From Antedon mediterranea (lineage: Eukaryota > Echinodermata > Crinoidea > Comatulida > Antedonidae), in assembly GCF_964355755.1 (NCBI RefSeq), contig NC_092674.1, positions 30,740,001 through 30,804,000 of the forward strand: a DNA stretch of 64,000 nucleotides. The letters run 5' to 3'. The notes under the pieces were generated by a model, which saw nothing but the letters and a program-made list of their open reading frames with translations, had not been told where the DNA came from and made no database searches. Below are positions 48,401-57,503 of the stretch, one piece after another. Numbering within the stretch: the first letter of the stretch is position 1; the number at the start of each line of letters is the position of its first letter. Position numbers and translations under genes: made by a program.

Positions 48401-50440
48401 TAAATATGTCTGGTTTTCCTTAATGCTAAGAGAAAGAAAAAGCTTATGAAAGAGAATTTGGAAACTTTTGGACCTCAAAAAAAGACTATTTTGGGAGACT
48501 TTCATAATATACAGGCCCTGATGCCTGTGTAGGATCTCATAGTTAAACACAACTGGTTATAGTTTTGTAAATAAGTCATACTTACCCGACCATTAAGTTC
48601 TTGTCTCTATAAGCTCTCTTTTGAATGCCGGCATAAGCTGCATTCTGCTCCTCTGTGTATTTCCTGTAAGAATATGAGTAGAATAAACATACTTGTCAAT
48701 CTAACAGAACACTGAGCTCACCTTGACAAGATACTGTAGCAACTCGTAACAGTCCTTTGATCTTATGTCTTGCTGCGACAATTACCAACAGTACTGTACC
48801 ATGTACATATTCTCTGCAGCGCGGTGTCTGTTAAAGGGAGGGGAACTAATCATGTCACAGCCACAGATAAACCATTTGATCTCCGGAGCTCAGCATCATG
48901 TACTTATAGTCACACTAGTCTTACCTTATTCTATCTTCAGTTAGAAGTTTCTCTTTCTTTATATATTGTGTCAGGTTTTCCTGAAGCTCATTAACTGTTG
49001 TTTTCATGATGTCATGGTGACTGGTTGTTGGATATACTTTAAATATATAAAATGTTTATTAAATTTATTCATGTTTTTAAAACAATTCTTTATCTCTTTT
49101 GGCTTGACCAACATGCCAATTGTATTTTGCAGTTTTTAAAAGACAAAAATTAAACCTTGAACCTTGAGAATATAAAACCGGTTAACTCCAAATAAATAAC
49201 TAACCCTCATCTCTCAAACTCCACTTTTTTTTTAAATTTGGCCCCTCAGGATCTGTGTACGAGTACTTACATAAGGAGGTTGCTCCATCCTTGTCTCCAT
49301 CTTCTCTCAATATGATGTGATATTGCGGCGAATAATCTTCAGACTGATATAGTTCTTCAATAACTGTACTGTTACTCTACACATAATAAAGAACAAAAAT
49401 AATGAACACAAAATAATGAACACAAAATAATGAACACAGAATAATGAACACAAAAAACGTTTCCAAGTGTACACGGAATGATTTTCCAGAGGGAGGGCAT
49501 TTCATGGTGTGTGGGTTGTTGATTTGTCCATAATTATTGTTTTTTTCAATGATTTTAGACCAACTCATAATTTTGCATAGTTTGAATGTATAACATCATT
49601 AACTCCATTGTCGTCCATAATTGGAGCCAAATTTCCGTAGTAATTGTTGTTGTTTTGTACACTGCTGCTAATATTATTGTAATGAATGGAAAGGACTTAC
49701 CAGTAATGTCAGACTAACAAGCACAATATCTTTAGCACTACTTGTTGCATAAACACCAAGATTACAGTTTTCACACTTGTTGACAATCCACTGTCCTAAT
49801 TTGAACTCTTGAACTAACTTTTCTTGTTGCTGCAAAATAAAACATAACATTCATTAGTAACATTCATTTGAAAGTCGTTTTGTGAAATTAATAGAAACTT
49901 GAAAGATAATTAAACTTTGGACACAAACATAATAGTAACAAACAACGGCTAAATGTTTTTTAAAATTTCATACGCATTCAACAGTGAGCACAAACTCGCC
50001 AATTACTCTGATGGATAAACTATTTTATAATTTATCGTGCTTATTATAAGTCTCATTTGAGGCTTAGGGAGCGAAATTGAAAGAGTTACAACCGTGGTAC
50101 TAAGTCAGGATTGAGCCACGGACCTTGGAAATGGAAGGCAAGCACATTAACCACCAAGCTACAACTCCACTACAGAAAACATTTTTAAAGAAAATAATTT
50201 GAGATCTTTATGACAGGTTTGGATAAGTGTCCATCTTGTTGTCTTTGTTGAAGAATTGAGTGTTGCACAAACCTGTGAAATTCCTGCAAGATCCAACTGC
50301 ACCAGCGCAACACCTTGTTCAAAAAATGGGTGGCGCAAATGTTCAGGATCGAGATTAAATTGACTGATGTCTGTGGCTTCCCAATCACTGCCTTTAAAAT
50401 GTACACTTATGTTCAAACAAAGACAACACAAACGACCCAT
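36469..50440 (-). CDS. AKT1S1: PRAS40/AKT1S1-like protein with unrecognised N-terminal region
   Basis: PRAS40 binds Raptor and inhibits mTORC1 and is a substrate of Akt. Eleven exons (50273-50440, 49701-49829, 49271-49376, 48925-49036, 48586-48663, 48202-48314, 47975-48054, 47605-47695, 47066-47140, 36919-37058, 36469-36606) join in phase: 1230 nt, 409 aa plus stop (human 256). The C-terminus aligns with PRAS40: TLFDLEGFSEDCEPFFESED (TOS-like FDLEG against human FVMDE), QYATSVPITMPTWG (Ser183 region, here Thr), and PDRIIASMQAMAA...FGDLPRPRLN. The Akt-site threonine after RPRLN is Ile here. Residues 1-250 are not recognised: a Cys-rich start (MGRLCCLCLNISVHFKG), WIVNKCENCNLGVYA, a likely coiled coil (KTTVNELQENLTQYIKKEKL), then a basic Gln-rich linker. 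The ~10-kb intron holds a minisatellite and a LINE. Confidence 0.85.
36845..36903. mobile_element. MITE family A, internally deleted (~58 bp)
   Basis: Retains ACACTACCAAACTAGTTTGA and GTGTGATAGTGTAAAAAGAG with the centre removed. It sits a few bases from the AKT1S1-like exon 36919-37058. Confidence 0.65.
37326..39624. repeat. 48-bp minisatellite, left block (~48 copies)
   Basis: The head-to-tail 48-bp unit runs from TTGACAAACTGTACAGCGGT through TGGCTGTAAACTGGCTTGCA to GCAAGCCG. Variants are frozen at a few positions: CAGCGG/CAGTGG, TTGG/TAGG, GGCTG/GGGTG, GCCGTTG/GCCCTTG/GCAGTTG and GTAAAC/GTGAAC. Because 48 is a multiple of three and the unit lacks stops in four frames, very long artefactual ORFs (over 750 codons) run through it. 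It lies in the AKT1S1-like intron and resumes at 45231. Confidence 0.97.
40258..41895 (+). CDS. LINE ORF1: coiled coil plus SGNH-hydrolase domain
   Basis: A 545-aa ORF1 protein, the RNA-binding/chaperone component of the retrotransposon particle. It starts with a lysine-rich tail (MADKKQKKKNEKKK). A strongly heptad-like coiled coil spans about residues 92-215 (ELKLQIVRTENENLRTENK). A Ser/Thr/Gln-rich linker follows. An SGNH esterase-like domain covers about 312-475, with block I IIGDSM (Ser320), block II RGAKI (345), block III HAGTNN (372-375) and block V SSDGTHL (Asp450, His453), so the catalytic triad appears intact. Esterase-type ORF1 proteins are known from CR1/L2 elements. The ATG at 40258 follows an untranslated stretch with no competing long frame. 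The C-terminal EWSQYLDTVRRLQKD is duplicated just downstream. Confidence 0.93.
   Translation: MADKKQKKKNEKKKIYKCQANTNGIHMEKEMERIDISDSPPTLTKMDSKPNSQTACSPPTLLRICDEFPSINEQHPGTFDKRFNNIIVNYMEENYELKLQIVRTENENLRTENKSLKSEVESLKQRHLKIHCPKKNDDISKIRADIDKSNERMKKLEKENKNLKLDFESWRLWEKRTMNKEEQIKTLRQQVTETERSLSIAKDEIYELKRTQIAIDTSDFELQRRTRKQIMESHTSSTTTQTRKVSSNTNDSITQTEQLIDNLFEELTNRQPSSTPSKLTKSKSSASAAYQDQLSQYRNKHKQIHSDTALDKKILIIGDSMIKQFKPKRLSRSTNLNVICQTMRGAKIDDIAHKAAVLSTEHNVDRIILHAGTNNSSDDPATIAVKISSLGESLQPRRVTISSIIHRKHESLTESKRINDANDKIRAVARQRNWGFIDNSCIMSKHLSSDGTHLNQIGVGSFAKNVIDHINGNSCDESLSVPVPDIHKPQSSIFHRANMYQRQTEANRPLENHQFLQIKPHRDQIHQEWSQYLDTVRRLQKDTAP
41841..44909 (+). CDS. LINE ORF2: endonuclease and reverse transcriptase
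   Basis: Open frame of 1022 codons overlapping the end of ORF1 by 55 nt in another frame. The endonuclease spans about residues 70-280: LNARSLRN (74), AVSETWL (catalytic Glu102), FCGDFNIH (209-215) and LSDHFA (271-276), all key residues present. The reverse transcriptase spans about 500-800: NYRPISNLSFLGKIIEK, LDLSAAFDTVDH (645-656), SVPQGSVLGP (703-712) and HVYADDTQIY (734-743) with an intact YADD. The C-terminal region (VTSRLDMGNSLLYGLP, LHWLPVRYRI, RLWNALPSSIR) is typical of CR1/L2-type ORF2. The first in-frame codon is GTG at 41841, and no in-frame ATG precedes the endonuclease, so the true start is unclear. Nothing is visibly broken, and the copy could be recent and active. Confidence 0.95.
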   Translation: MESVPGHSPPTAKGHSAISTHFSKLKLCVLNARSTQRKASRKGVEQVSGNGETSTKSTGKHRSIEKEHLNFGVLNARSLRNKCDEFVDLVVSYNLDVVAVSETWLRPDDDLVIGDLTPLGYRFVHVPRVDKTGGGVGILSKSSLVVNLKTDVHTYASFEAIHVHITSNSKSLRLVNIYRPPTLSVTEFLNDFEKMLFDFILFSSEIVFCGDFNIHMDNKKNVAADRFKTLLRSFGLQQHINEPTHCSGHCLDLIITRDDLLLSDVKIHPGLSDHFAIFCKFDLKRPTTHKTVRKSRNLKQIDIDKFTNDIKACVSNITDVSVILEDSVESYSDLRAVLDLHAPVQNKTIRQKEAKPWYTDEIRSERKVRRQLERKWMKSKLPKDRQEYCVQRCVVNGLIEKAKTRYYSSLVSDCTGDQKKLFNIVNKLLHHSKSSVLPSSVSDEALAERFSVFFVNKIKSIRDSLENENTGEVITASDKCNISYGLTRSIRFSQFEPASDEEILKIVKNSPSKSCALDPVPTSLIKKCTSAFIPLITHIVNKSLESGSFPESLKVTHVRPTLKKTGLDPEILKNYRPISNLSFLGKIIEKVVSKRILSHVQKHGLLDPYQSAYKAHHSTETALLRVNNDILRGMDDGKLTALVLLDLSAAFDTVDHSVLLNRLSTYIGIEGNALDWCRSYLEKRPQHVCIGDAISKASFLNFSVPQGSVLGPQWFTIYLHPIRDIISKYDLCYHVYADDTQIYISFKPTMKHSDISLELLQHCIYELRVWMKNNFLKLNDEKTEFVLFGSKQQLEKLPPSFIHIGETQIDPAMQVRNLGVEMDVGMTMISHISKTISASSFHLRNIRRIRKFINETAAKQLVHAFVTSRLDMGNSLLYGLPQKQLHRLQLIQNTAARVVKKLPRYGHISNTLEILHWLPVRYRIVFKILLFVFKSINGMAPEYISDMLRLYVPGRNLRSSDSLLLHQPKSHHSWGDRAFSVTAPRLWNALPSSIRFCKTVDTFKKLLKTHLFIKAYGNHEFS
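45231..46918. repeat. 48-bp minisatellite, right block (~35 copies)
   Basis: Same 48-bp unit and variant set as the left block, with a few private variants such as GCAGAAAGCC at about 46426-46520. It ends abruptly at GTTGACATAACC near 46918, about 150 bp before the AKT1S1-like exon 47066-47140. Confidence 0.97.
47705..47819. repeat. Tandem duplication of ~60 bp (2 copies)
   Basis: Two adjacent copies of ATTGTAGCACTATGATTGTA ... ACAATGTGTATAAAAT differ by one base (CACT/CATT). Intronic in the AKT1S1-like gene. Confidence 0.85.
48783..48866. repeat. Dispersed repeat, copy 2 of 2
   Basis: Partner of 66-141 (CAACAGTACTGTACCATGTA to AACTAATCATGTCACAG), in an intron of the AKT1S1-like gene. Confidence 0.55.
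50056..50168 (-). mobile_element. tRNA-derived SINE
   Basis: The minus strand begins GGAGTTGTAGCTTGGTGGTT (A-box-like TAGCTTGGTGG), then GCTTGCCTTCCATTTCCAAGG, resembling an anticodon arm, then GGTCCGTGGCTCAATCC (degenerate B box). A tRNA-unrelated tail of about 45 bp ends near TTTCGCTCCC. It lies in intron 1 of the AKT1S1-like gene. Confidence 0.6.
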
Positions 50441-52399
50441 TTTTCCATCGATCTAAAATATAATAATCAATCAAATTATAATATATTTTATAAGCCTGAT
50501 ATTAATTATTATTATTAAGTGTTACTGCAGGCATATTTATTGGAACTGACTATTAGTATTGATGTTGCATCTGATTTCTATAGATACAGTCGACCATGCA
50601 CCCAAGAATTACGTTAATAAGCAGCATGGTTGACTGTGGCGATAGAAATCTAGGCATCCGCAATTTACCATTTCCCTAACTAGCTGGCTGTGAAAGCGGT
50701 GCACCTACAACGCCGACGGCCTGGCTGGGCCCCAAGCAAGGCCAAAGTAAACTCTACACACAGGACAGCTGCACACACACGGCACTGGGTATTCCATACA
50801 CCACACGTACATTACGTACAACAAACGCACACAGACACTACGGAGACAGAGTAAGGACGAAGGCCTAGCTAGCTGGGCCTCTCTAGCTAGCTAGGCTACT
50901 AGCTAAAAAAGTCAGGCCTGGCCAATGCAAGCATATTAAAAATGTTTCATACAACAAAATCCCAAAACAAAACATGGAAAAGCATATAACTCACTAAAAT
51001 AATTTCAAATCAACATTTAAATCAAATTTTTACAAATCAATTCTGCTAGGCCCGACTTTTCGACGACATTCTAAAGTTCCTCTTTTTACGCTCGAGTTTT
51101 CACCTACAAAATATCCTCCAATCAACACGCGCGAAGATATCGTCGGACGTGATGTTATACGCACGTGATGGATGTGATATAGGCGGTCGATTTTTTAGTA
51201 TCATTACCAATACAATTTTAAACTTGTTTTTCACCACTAACAAATAAATGTTTATTTTGATAACATTTTGAAGTATTAATTTTATGTTTTTATTTAATAT
51301 AAATTTAATTATTTGAATTTAAAAGAGGTTTTTAGTATTCTTTCCGAGACTGATTCCAAGTCTTAGCATGGAGGTATTACCTCCATGGTCTTAGTATGCA
51401 CACTAAATTATTTATAGAAACTATATAGAATCTATGACTTATATAATAGAGAGGAGAAAAACTTTTTGAAAAAAAAACCATGCACTTTAATGTCAACTTC
51501 TTGACAGAAGTATCACATAAAATATCTAACTACTTTTCTTATATAATTTTCTGGCATTTGTTAGGCCTTTAGCATAATGTGCAGATAAGCCTGAGTGAAA
51601 AAGTTATTACTATAATATATTATTAAAATACCATACTAATTTATTAGTACTGTTATGATTATTATTTAAAAAAAGTTTGTAATCTGGTAGCATCTTTAAT
51701 GCTATTTTACGAATAGTTACTTTAGTAGAGGGAATATATACATTTATTAAAGAGAAACAGATTTTTTATTTTTTGATGTATTCTTTTCAATGGTTCAAAC
51801 AATATAATTAGCGATAGAAATATTTGTATAAAACAAGAAAGAGGTAACTTACTTTCACTGACTTCTTTCAATAAGGCGAATTAAAAGCGTAGACTAAATA
51901 CCCATGTACGTTGCGTGTATTGATATAATTTCCATCTAAAGTTTGTGCGACGTGAAGAAAATGCACAACCAATTAGAACTCGGGAATGCGTGTTTAAACA
52001 TGGATGAATAAATATTCATAAACCCATGGTTCGAATATTGCTTTTTAAATGGAAAATAAGATTTAGTTCCCACTTGGATGCAAAGCACTACTGCTATAAT
52101 TTTAAAACTTTGTTTTTTTAATAATTGTTCAACTTGTATGCAACTGTAGTCCAGGCCGGTATACAGTACCAAGACAATGTCTATTGATTCATCAGGAAAA
52201 TCAATATATTGGCGACGTCAGAAATGCTTATAAAATACTTCAATTTAGCCAGAAATATTTTGCATTGCTAAGTATCAGAGTGGTTGTATATTTGGTATTT
52301 ATAGATTAAGAATAATAACTCTTTGAATTAGACACAATGTTGGTATAACAACCCAAACTACTAGGTATGTGAAAAGTAAACAAGATTGAAACAAACATA
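50441..52399. other. Intergenic region upstream of the AKT1S1-like gene
   Basis: No coding sequence is supported. 50580-51180 is more GC- and CpG-rich and contains a CACGTG E-box at 51162-51167, so it likely holds the AKT1S1-like promoter. A short palindrome, CATGGAGGTATTACCTCCATG, at about 51369-51389 is a collapsed MITE core; a related CCATGGAGGTATAATTACCT... palindrome lies at about 58796. Confidence 0.5.
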
Positions 52400-53059
52400 C
52401 ACTAAAACATAACTTTATTGAGTAAATCTCATTCAAAACCTACATTTAAAAAAAGCAGTATACAAACAGCTATAATAATCAATAAGCGAACATGCTATCG
52501 TAAAACAACCTATAAAACAAGATGGCTGTCTAGTTACATGTTTTTGATTTTTTAAGTATCTGCTAACTCTTCTCCCAACATGAATAAAATGACATGCTTA
52601 ACGACGAGCCAACTAGATTTCAGAATTCACACGCGACATTTTTACAATCATTTTCAAAATATTACTTGTTGGCCATTCTGTACAAACTTTGGACACGGAA
52701 AAGAATTTAGAAAATTACAATATTTTCTTTTCCAATACTTGCTTAAATTCCTTCATAATACAAGACTAAAATAATTTTATGTAACATTTTAGTGTAAAAT
52801 ATGTAAGCTGGATAAAACCTACAGTAAGCCACAAATGTGCACAATATTCTCAGCCACCTAACAGTTTTTTTTATTTAATTTTTTCTTTTTTTCAATCTAA
52901 TTGTAACTTTTTCTCATGCACGTTTTATGTACATACATACAAGGAAATCCACATGGCGACATTATCAAGCTTTTTGTTCCAAGAATTCTACGAACAGCAT
53001 GAAGTCAAGGCATGGGCGTTACACCGCATGGATGCAGACCGACGTGTCATTCCACTTAT

Positions 53060-54958
53060 TTACTCATCACTTTCTTCGGATGATGAGGCTTCATCGCTTG
53101 ATGTCGATTCCTCTTCGTCTTCTGAACCGGATTCAGAGTCGTCTTTCTTCTGTTTCTTTGCACCCTTTGGAGCTGCTTTTTGCTGCGGTTGTACCTTCTG
53201 TTGTGCTTGTGGTGATTTTAACGATTTCTTGTATGCTTCCATTGCCTAAAACAAACCCATAAAACATTTAGAGATGTATTGTCCCCCAAAAATAGACAAA
53301 AAAAAAAATAATAATTTTTTGAGTTTTAATAAAAATTAAATTCAACCAAAACCCCATTTGAATATTGTTTTGCTTTAAATCCCCTAAATTACCTTCAAGT
53401 ATCTTTCTTTATCTCTTTGTGCATCTTTGTCATAACTTGCTTTGCGGGCAGGCGTGATACTTCTCCATTTAATAGCCAGTTCTTTAGCGACTGACGCTAC
53501 GTTCCAGTCGGGATGTATTTCTCGCACTCCAGCTCGCTCATCTTGACTGAACAAGAAGAATGCAGACCTGTTTGAATAGATAAAACTTATTAATTAAAAA
53601 AATGTTATAGTGAGAGTTGAGGTCGATAAAGAGAATTTTTATTGATTAACTAAAGTGTTTTTTATATTATGTATCACTATTGTTATTTGGTATGCATAAA
53701 GAACAAACAATTTATGTGACAAAAAAATGTGAAGTGCCCATATATGGACACAATGATGTCATATGACTACCATATTTAAGCATATCCCACCATATTTGGG
53801 CACATCACACTTTTTTACCAAACTAGTTTGATAACTCAACGTGTAATTATTAAGAGAATTGAATAATTTTTACAACAGATTAACAGCATTGACAACAAAA
53901 CAATGCTGAGCATAGGCTTGGTGAAATAGTGACCCCACCCTTCTTTGTCTTACACACATTAGTGACCCCACCCTTCTTTGTCTTACACACATTAGTACCT
54001 GACCAAGCCATGGCCTTTTATTCAAATGTAACCAAGCTACTTTAGAAGTCCATTATTAGCAAAAGGTGTGGATGTTGAGTCATTTTAAGACACTTACAAA
54101 TTTCTCTTTGGTGCGTTAGGGTCCTTCTTTCGTCGTTTACGCCCTTTGCCGACCGTTGGGTTCTCTGGTATATAGTCCTTCATTTCACGTCTGTGTCTTT
54201 CTTTGTCATGTTTTGCCAAATTCATAAATGGTTCTTTTTCTGGATCTTCAAGTGCCTATAAAATTGAAATTAATTAATATTATTCATCATGCCCTCCGAA
54301 ATTAAAAATAATGTAACTTGAAATTAACTACATCATTGTTTGCGATATTTTTCTTATACTGTTTAGTGTACAATATAGTAGTTTTACACTAAATGCAAGA
54401 CAAAGGTTAATAAAATTAATTTTTTTAAATCCTTTTAAAATGGAGGCTCGTTCACCACAAAATGTGTTCTTCCATAAGGCCGTGTTAAAGAAAAAGTAAA
54501 TTCAACTACTAAAATTATGAACATCATAAAAAAATTACACATGGAAAGGAAAAAAGGTATATAAATTGATAATTATTAATGGATTAATAGATTTAAAGTT
54601 AGATATAAATTAAAACAGAAATGCTAATAATTATAAAACTCACTATCAAAAATAGTAGAATTAATCTTAAATCAATATTTTTGCTCCACAGTAGAAAACT
54701 TTTTATCTTTTTATATTCTGTATTTGGCTGAATTTTGGATATTTTACTCTTTAACTTACCCACATACAAATTTCTTGATTAAAGGGGTGTTTGATTAGAA
54801 CAATACATGTATTTAAACGTGCTTACCTTCCATTGAGCAGCACAGCTTTTTGAGAATTGTGCAAACTCCACATGCTCCTTCAATTCCTCTCGGCATTTCT
54901 TGACAAAAAAGGCGTAGCCAGACATGGCTCCTTTAGGTTTTCCTGCTTTCTTTCCCAT
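53060..54958 (-). CDS. HMGB1: HMGB-type protein with two HMG boxes and acidic tail
   Basis: An abundant nuclear protein that bends DNA and assists chromatin assembly, transcription and repair. Four exons (54827-54958, 54098-54255, 53393-53567, 53060-53245) total 651 nt, 216 aa plus stop (human HMGB1 215). Box A (1-80) has [30 protein letters not shown] and [16 protein letters not shown]. The linker has [20 protein letters not shown]. Box B (95-165) has [40 protein letters not shown] and [15 protein letters not shown]. The tail is a Ser/Asp/Glu-rich stretch of about 26 residues ([20 protein letters not shown]). A TTTATT at 52414-52419 fits a minus-strand polyadenylation signal. An untranslated first exon is likely near 56206-56270 (donor GTAAGTTT). 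Which vertebrate HMGB it is closest to cannot be decided by eye. Confidence 0.95.
53710..53833. mobile_element. MITE family A copy in an HMGB intron
   Basis: TTTATGTGACAAAAAAATGT at the left and CAAACTAGTTTGATAA at the right mark a copy with trimmed outer arms. Next to it, at about 53929-53995, a 32-bp block (GACCCCACCCTTCTTTGTCT...) is duplicated in tandem. Confidence 0.65.
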
Positions 54959-57503
54959 GTTGTATTGAAATTAATTGATAATAAACTGTAAAATCTAAGG
55001 AGAAAATTCATATTTAAATTTTAAAACTTATCCCAAATTGACTACCAGACCTGTCATATGAAGCAAAAACTGTGTTGCCAATTAATTACAAAATTTAAAA
55101 GTTTCTTTTAATTTATTTCATCCAAATTTAATTTTCTTTTTGAGAGAGAAACTATATATTTCAATCAATTAAATAAAATCTTTTTACGATATATATGAAA
55201 AATAAATAGTTAGTTTTCAAGATATCAAAATGCATTGTTTATGGTCCTATGCGTAATCACACTGATACTACAGGTCTGTACTATGAAAATACACAACACA
55301 AGAATATGCAAATCAGTTGCAGAGCCATATCTATCAAACATCAAAAATCCGCCATTAAATCGCACGAACATGGAATGTTCGTGAACAGACACGACATTTA
55401 ATCATTATAAATTCGTATGTATACGCCAGAATTTCTCAATTCAATTGCTATCAAAATTATCGAGTATTTTTGGTTAGTATGGCAAATCAAGATACACTAT
55501 GCAATGAAGAGATAGACAACACATACATGTTACAGGCTTCAAAATTATAACACGAGAAGACGAAAAACCGGGGTCATAACAAAGCCGAAAACAACACCCG
55601 AAAACGTCATTTTTATTCTCATGAATGAAACACCCCTTAAAATCAAACATTTTTACCATGTAGATACTAAAGTATTGGTAATTTTCGTCCTGAATAGATT
55701 CTCGTTATTTTTCACCAAAAGTCCTATTCTTTTGCATTGAATTGGCTTCTATATTGCAAGATATAGCCAGGTTTTTGGTAGAAATTCATAGACGGAATAG
55801 ACATTCATATCGGAGAGGTAGGGGTGGTATTTTTAACCATTTATTTCTCGATTCTGTAAGTGAATCTTGAACTAATATTTTGCGAGAGTATTAGTATTGT
55901 GCATTTAAACCGAAAACTACTAATACTTCTGTAAAACTACAAATATATAAATTTTAAATTAAGAACAATTCCAGTGAAAAAGCTCAACAAGGCAATACAT
56001 CATGGCGAAGACCAGTGTTATGTACTGGGCGCATCTGAATGCCGTTCGGGTATGCTCACTTTAAAATACCAAAATCACTATTGAAAACACAAATTAGCCT
56101 CTGAAAACATACTAATGAACTTTGAATATATTTTTTTTATATCACCCAGTACTTTTCTCAACAAGTCTTTGATCGTGCTTTGAAAAATATGCAGTTAAAC
56201 TTACCTTATTTCTACTTCTCAAGCGTCCAACAACTATGAATACAAAACCATACGGGTATTCTGTATTATAACGCACGGCTATACCCCACGCTACTTATGC
56301 AAAACGTAGTACAGAAACATGAGGCAACCAATATGGCAATTTCATTGGTCAATTTAAACAGTGTGGGAACGTTTAACCAATCAGCGCCTAGATATAGCAA
56401 ACATTTCCGCCACGTGACCATGTAGCGGGAGACAGTGTATTTCTGTACTACTGTGTTAAGTTACATACTGATCGAATTCCTATATCAATGCGTTGCTTAT
56501 TGTTATAAAATAGACATAATGAAGACACCATTGACAGTCATTTTCAGAATTTTATTTTCTTTATAAAAAATCTTTATAAACCAATACTATACACATATTA
56601 TACTAAATATATTCTACATATTGGTGTAATTACTTGGGTCTCCTTTTTATCTTACCATATAAAATAACTAGCGTTGTATGCCCTGTCTGCTCTCGAGCGT
56701 GTTGCATATTCATGATTTATCTTTGCACAAAAACCCAATGATCAACAACACATTTTGTGCAGAAAAAAATAAAGGTCGACTCGACTAGGAAAAAACAAAA
56801 ACAGAGTAAAAACATTCAATGCATACAGGGTTGGTATACCTTTTTGTTAAATATTGATTTATTAGACACGCTTTAATCGTAGTCTAAATTCTTAAAATAT
56901 TTATAGGTATTAATTTAGACCTATCAATGGTGAATATGTTGGTAAAAGCTAGGCCTAGGCCTATACGTAGGCTCTAGATTCCTTGATTTGAAGGTCGCGG
57001 CTGCGGGGCTAGAGAGGGTACACCAAGCCTACGATTGGTAGGCTTGAATGATCATTTAAGACACTAAAATTAACATGTTGGTAGGATTAGAAAATAATTT
57101 TAAAGTTAGGTTGGCCTAAGAAGATAGGAAGAAGTGTCATTACAATTTTATTAAAATAAAATTTTGTGAAGAACTCACTAAATTAAATTTAGTTTAGGAT
57201 TAATTTGATAAATTGATACATAGCCTACAATTTAAAATATACAGTATAGATAGGCTAAAACATTATTTATAAAATAACTTAATAAAGGCTAGGCCCACTG
57301 CTACCTAAGTTTACAATGGTCAATGTGTTAACTTTTTTGTTAAACCAGTGGTCAAGTTAACATTTATTTTGAAATATCTATTTGAAATTAGATGAAATTT
57401 TTTGAGAATGTTCAATGTGTCGTAAAAAAGAAATAGGTAGTAGTGGTAGTAATTATTTTTTAATTGAAACCTTTTTTTTTCTTTAGGCATCGAAAATTAA
57501 ATA
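54959..57503. other. HMGB 5' region and SAP30L upstream region
   Basis: The two genes diverge here. 56205-56410 carries a probable HMGB non-coding first exon and promoter with two CCAAT-type motifs (CATTGGTC at about 56345 and AACCAATCAGCGCC at about 56375). No other gene is supported. 56520-57490 is AT-rich sequence 5' of SAP30L. Confidence 0.45.
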
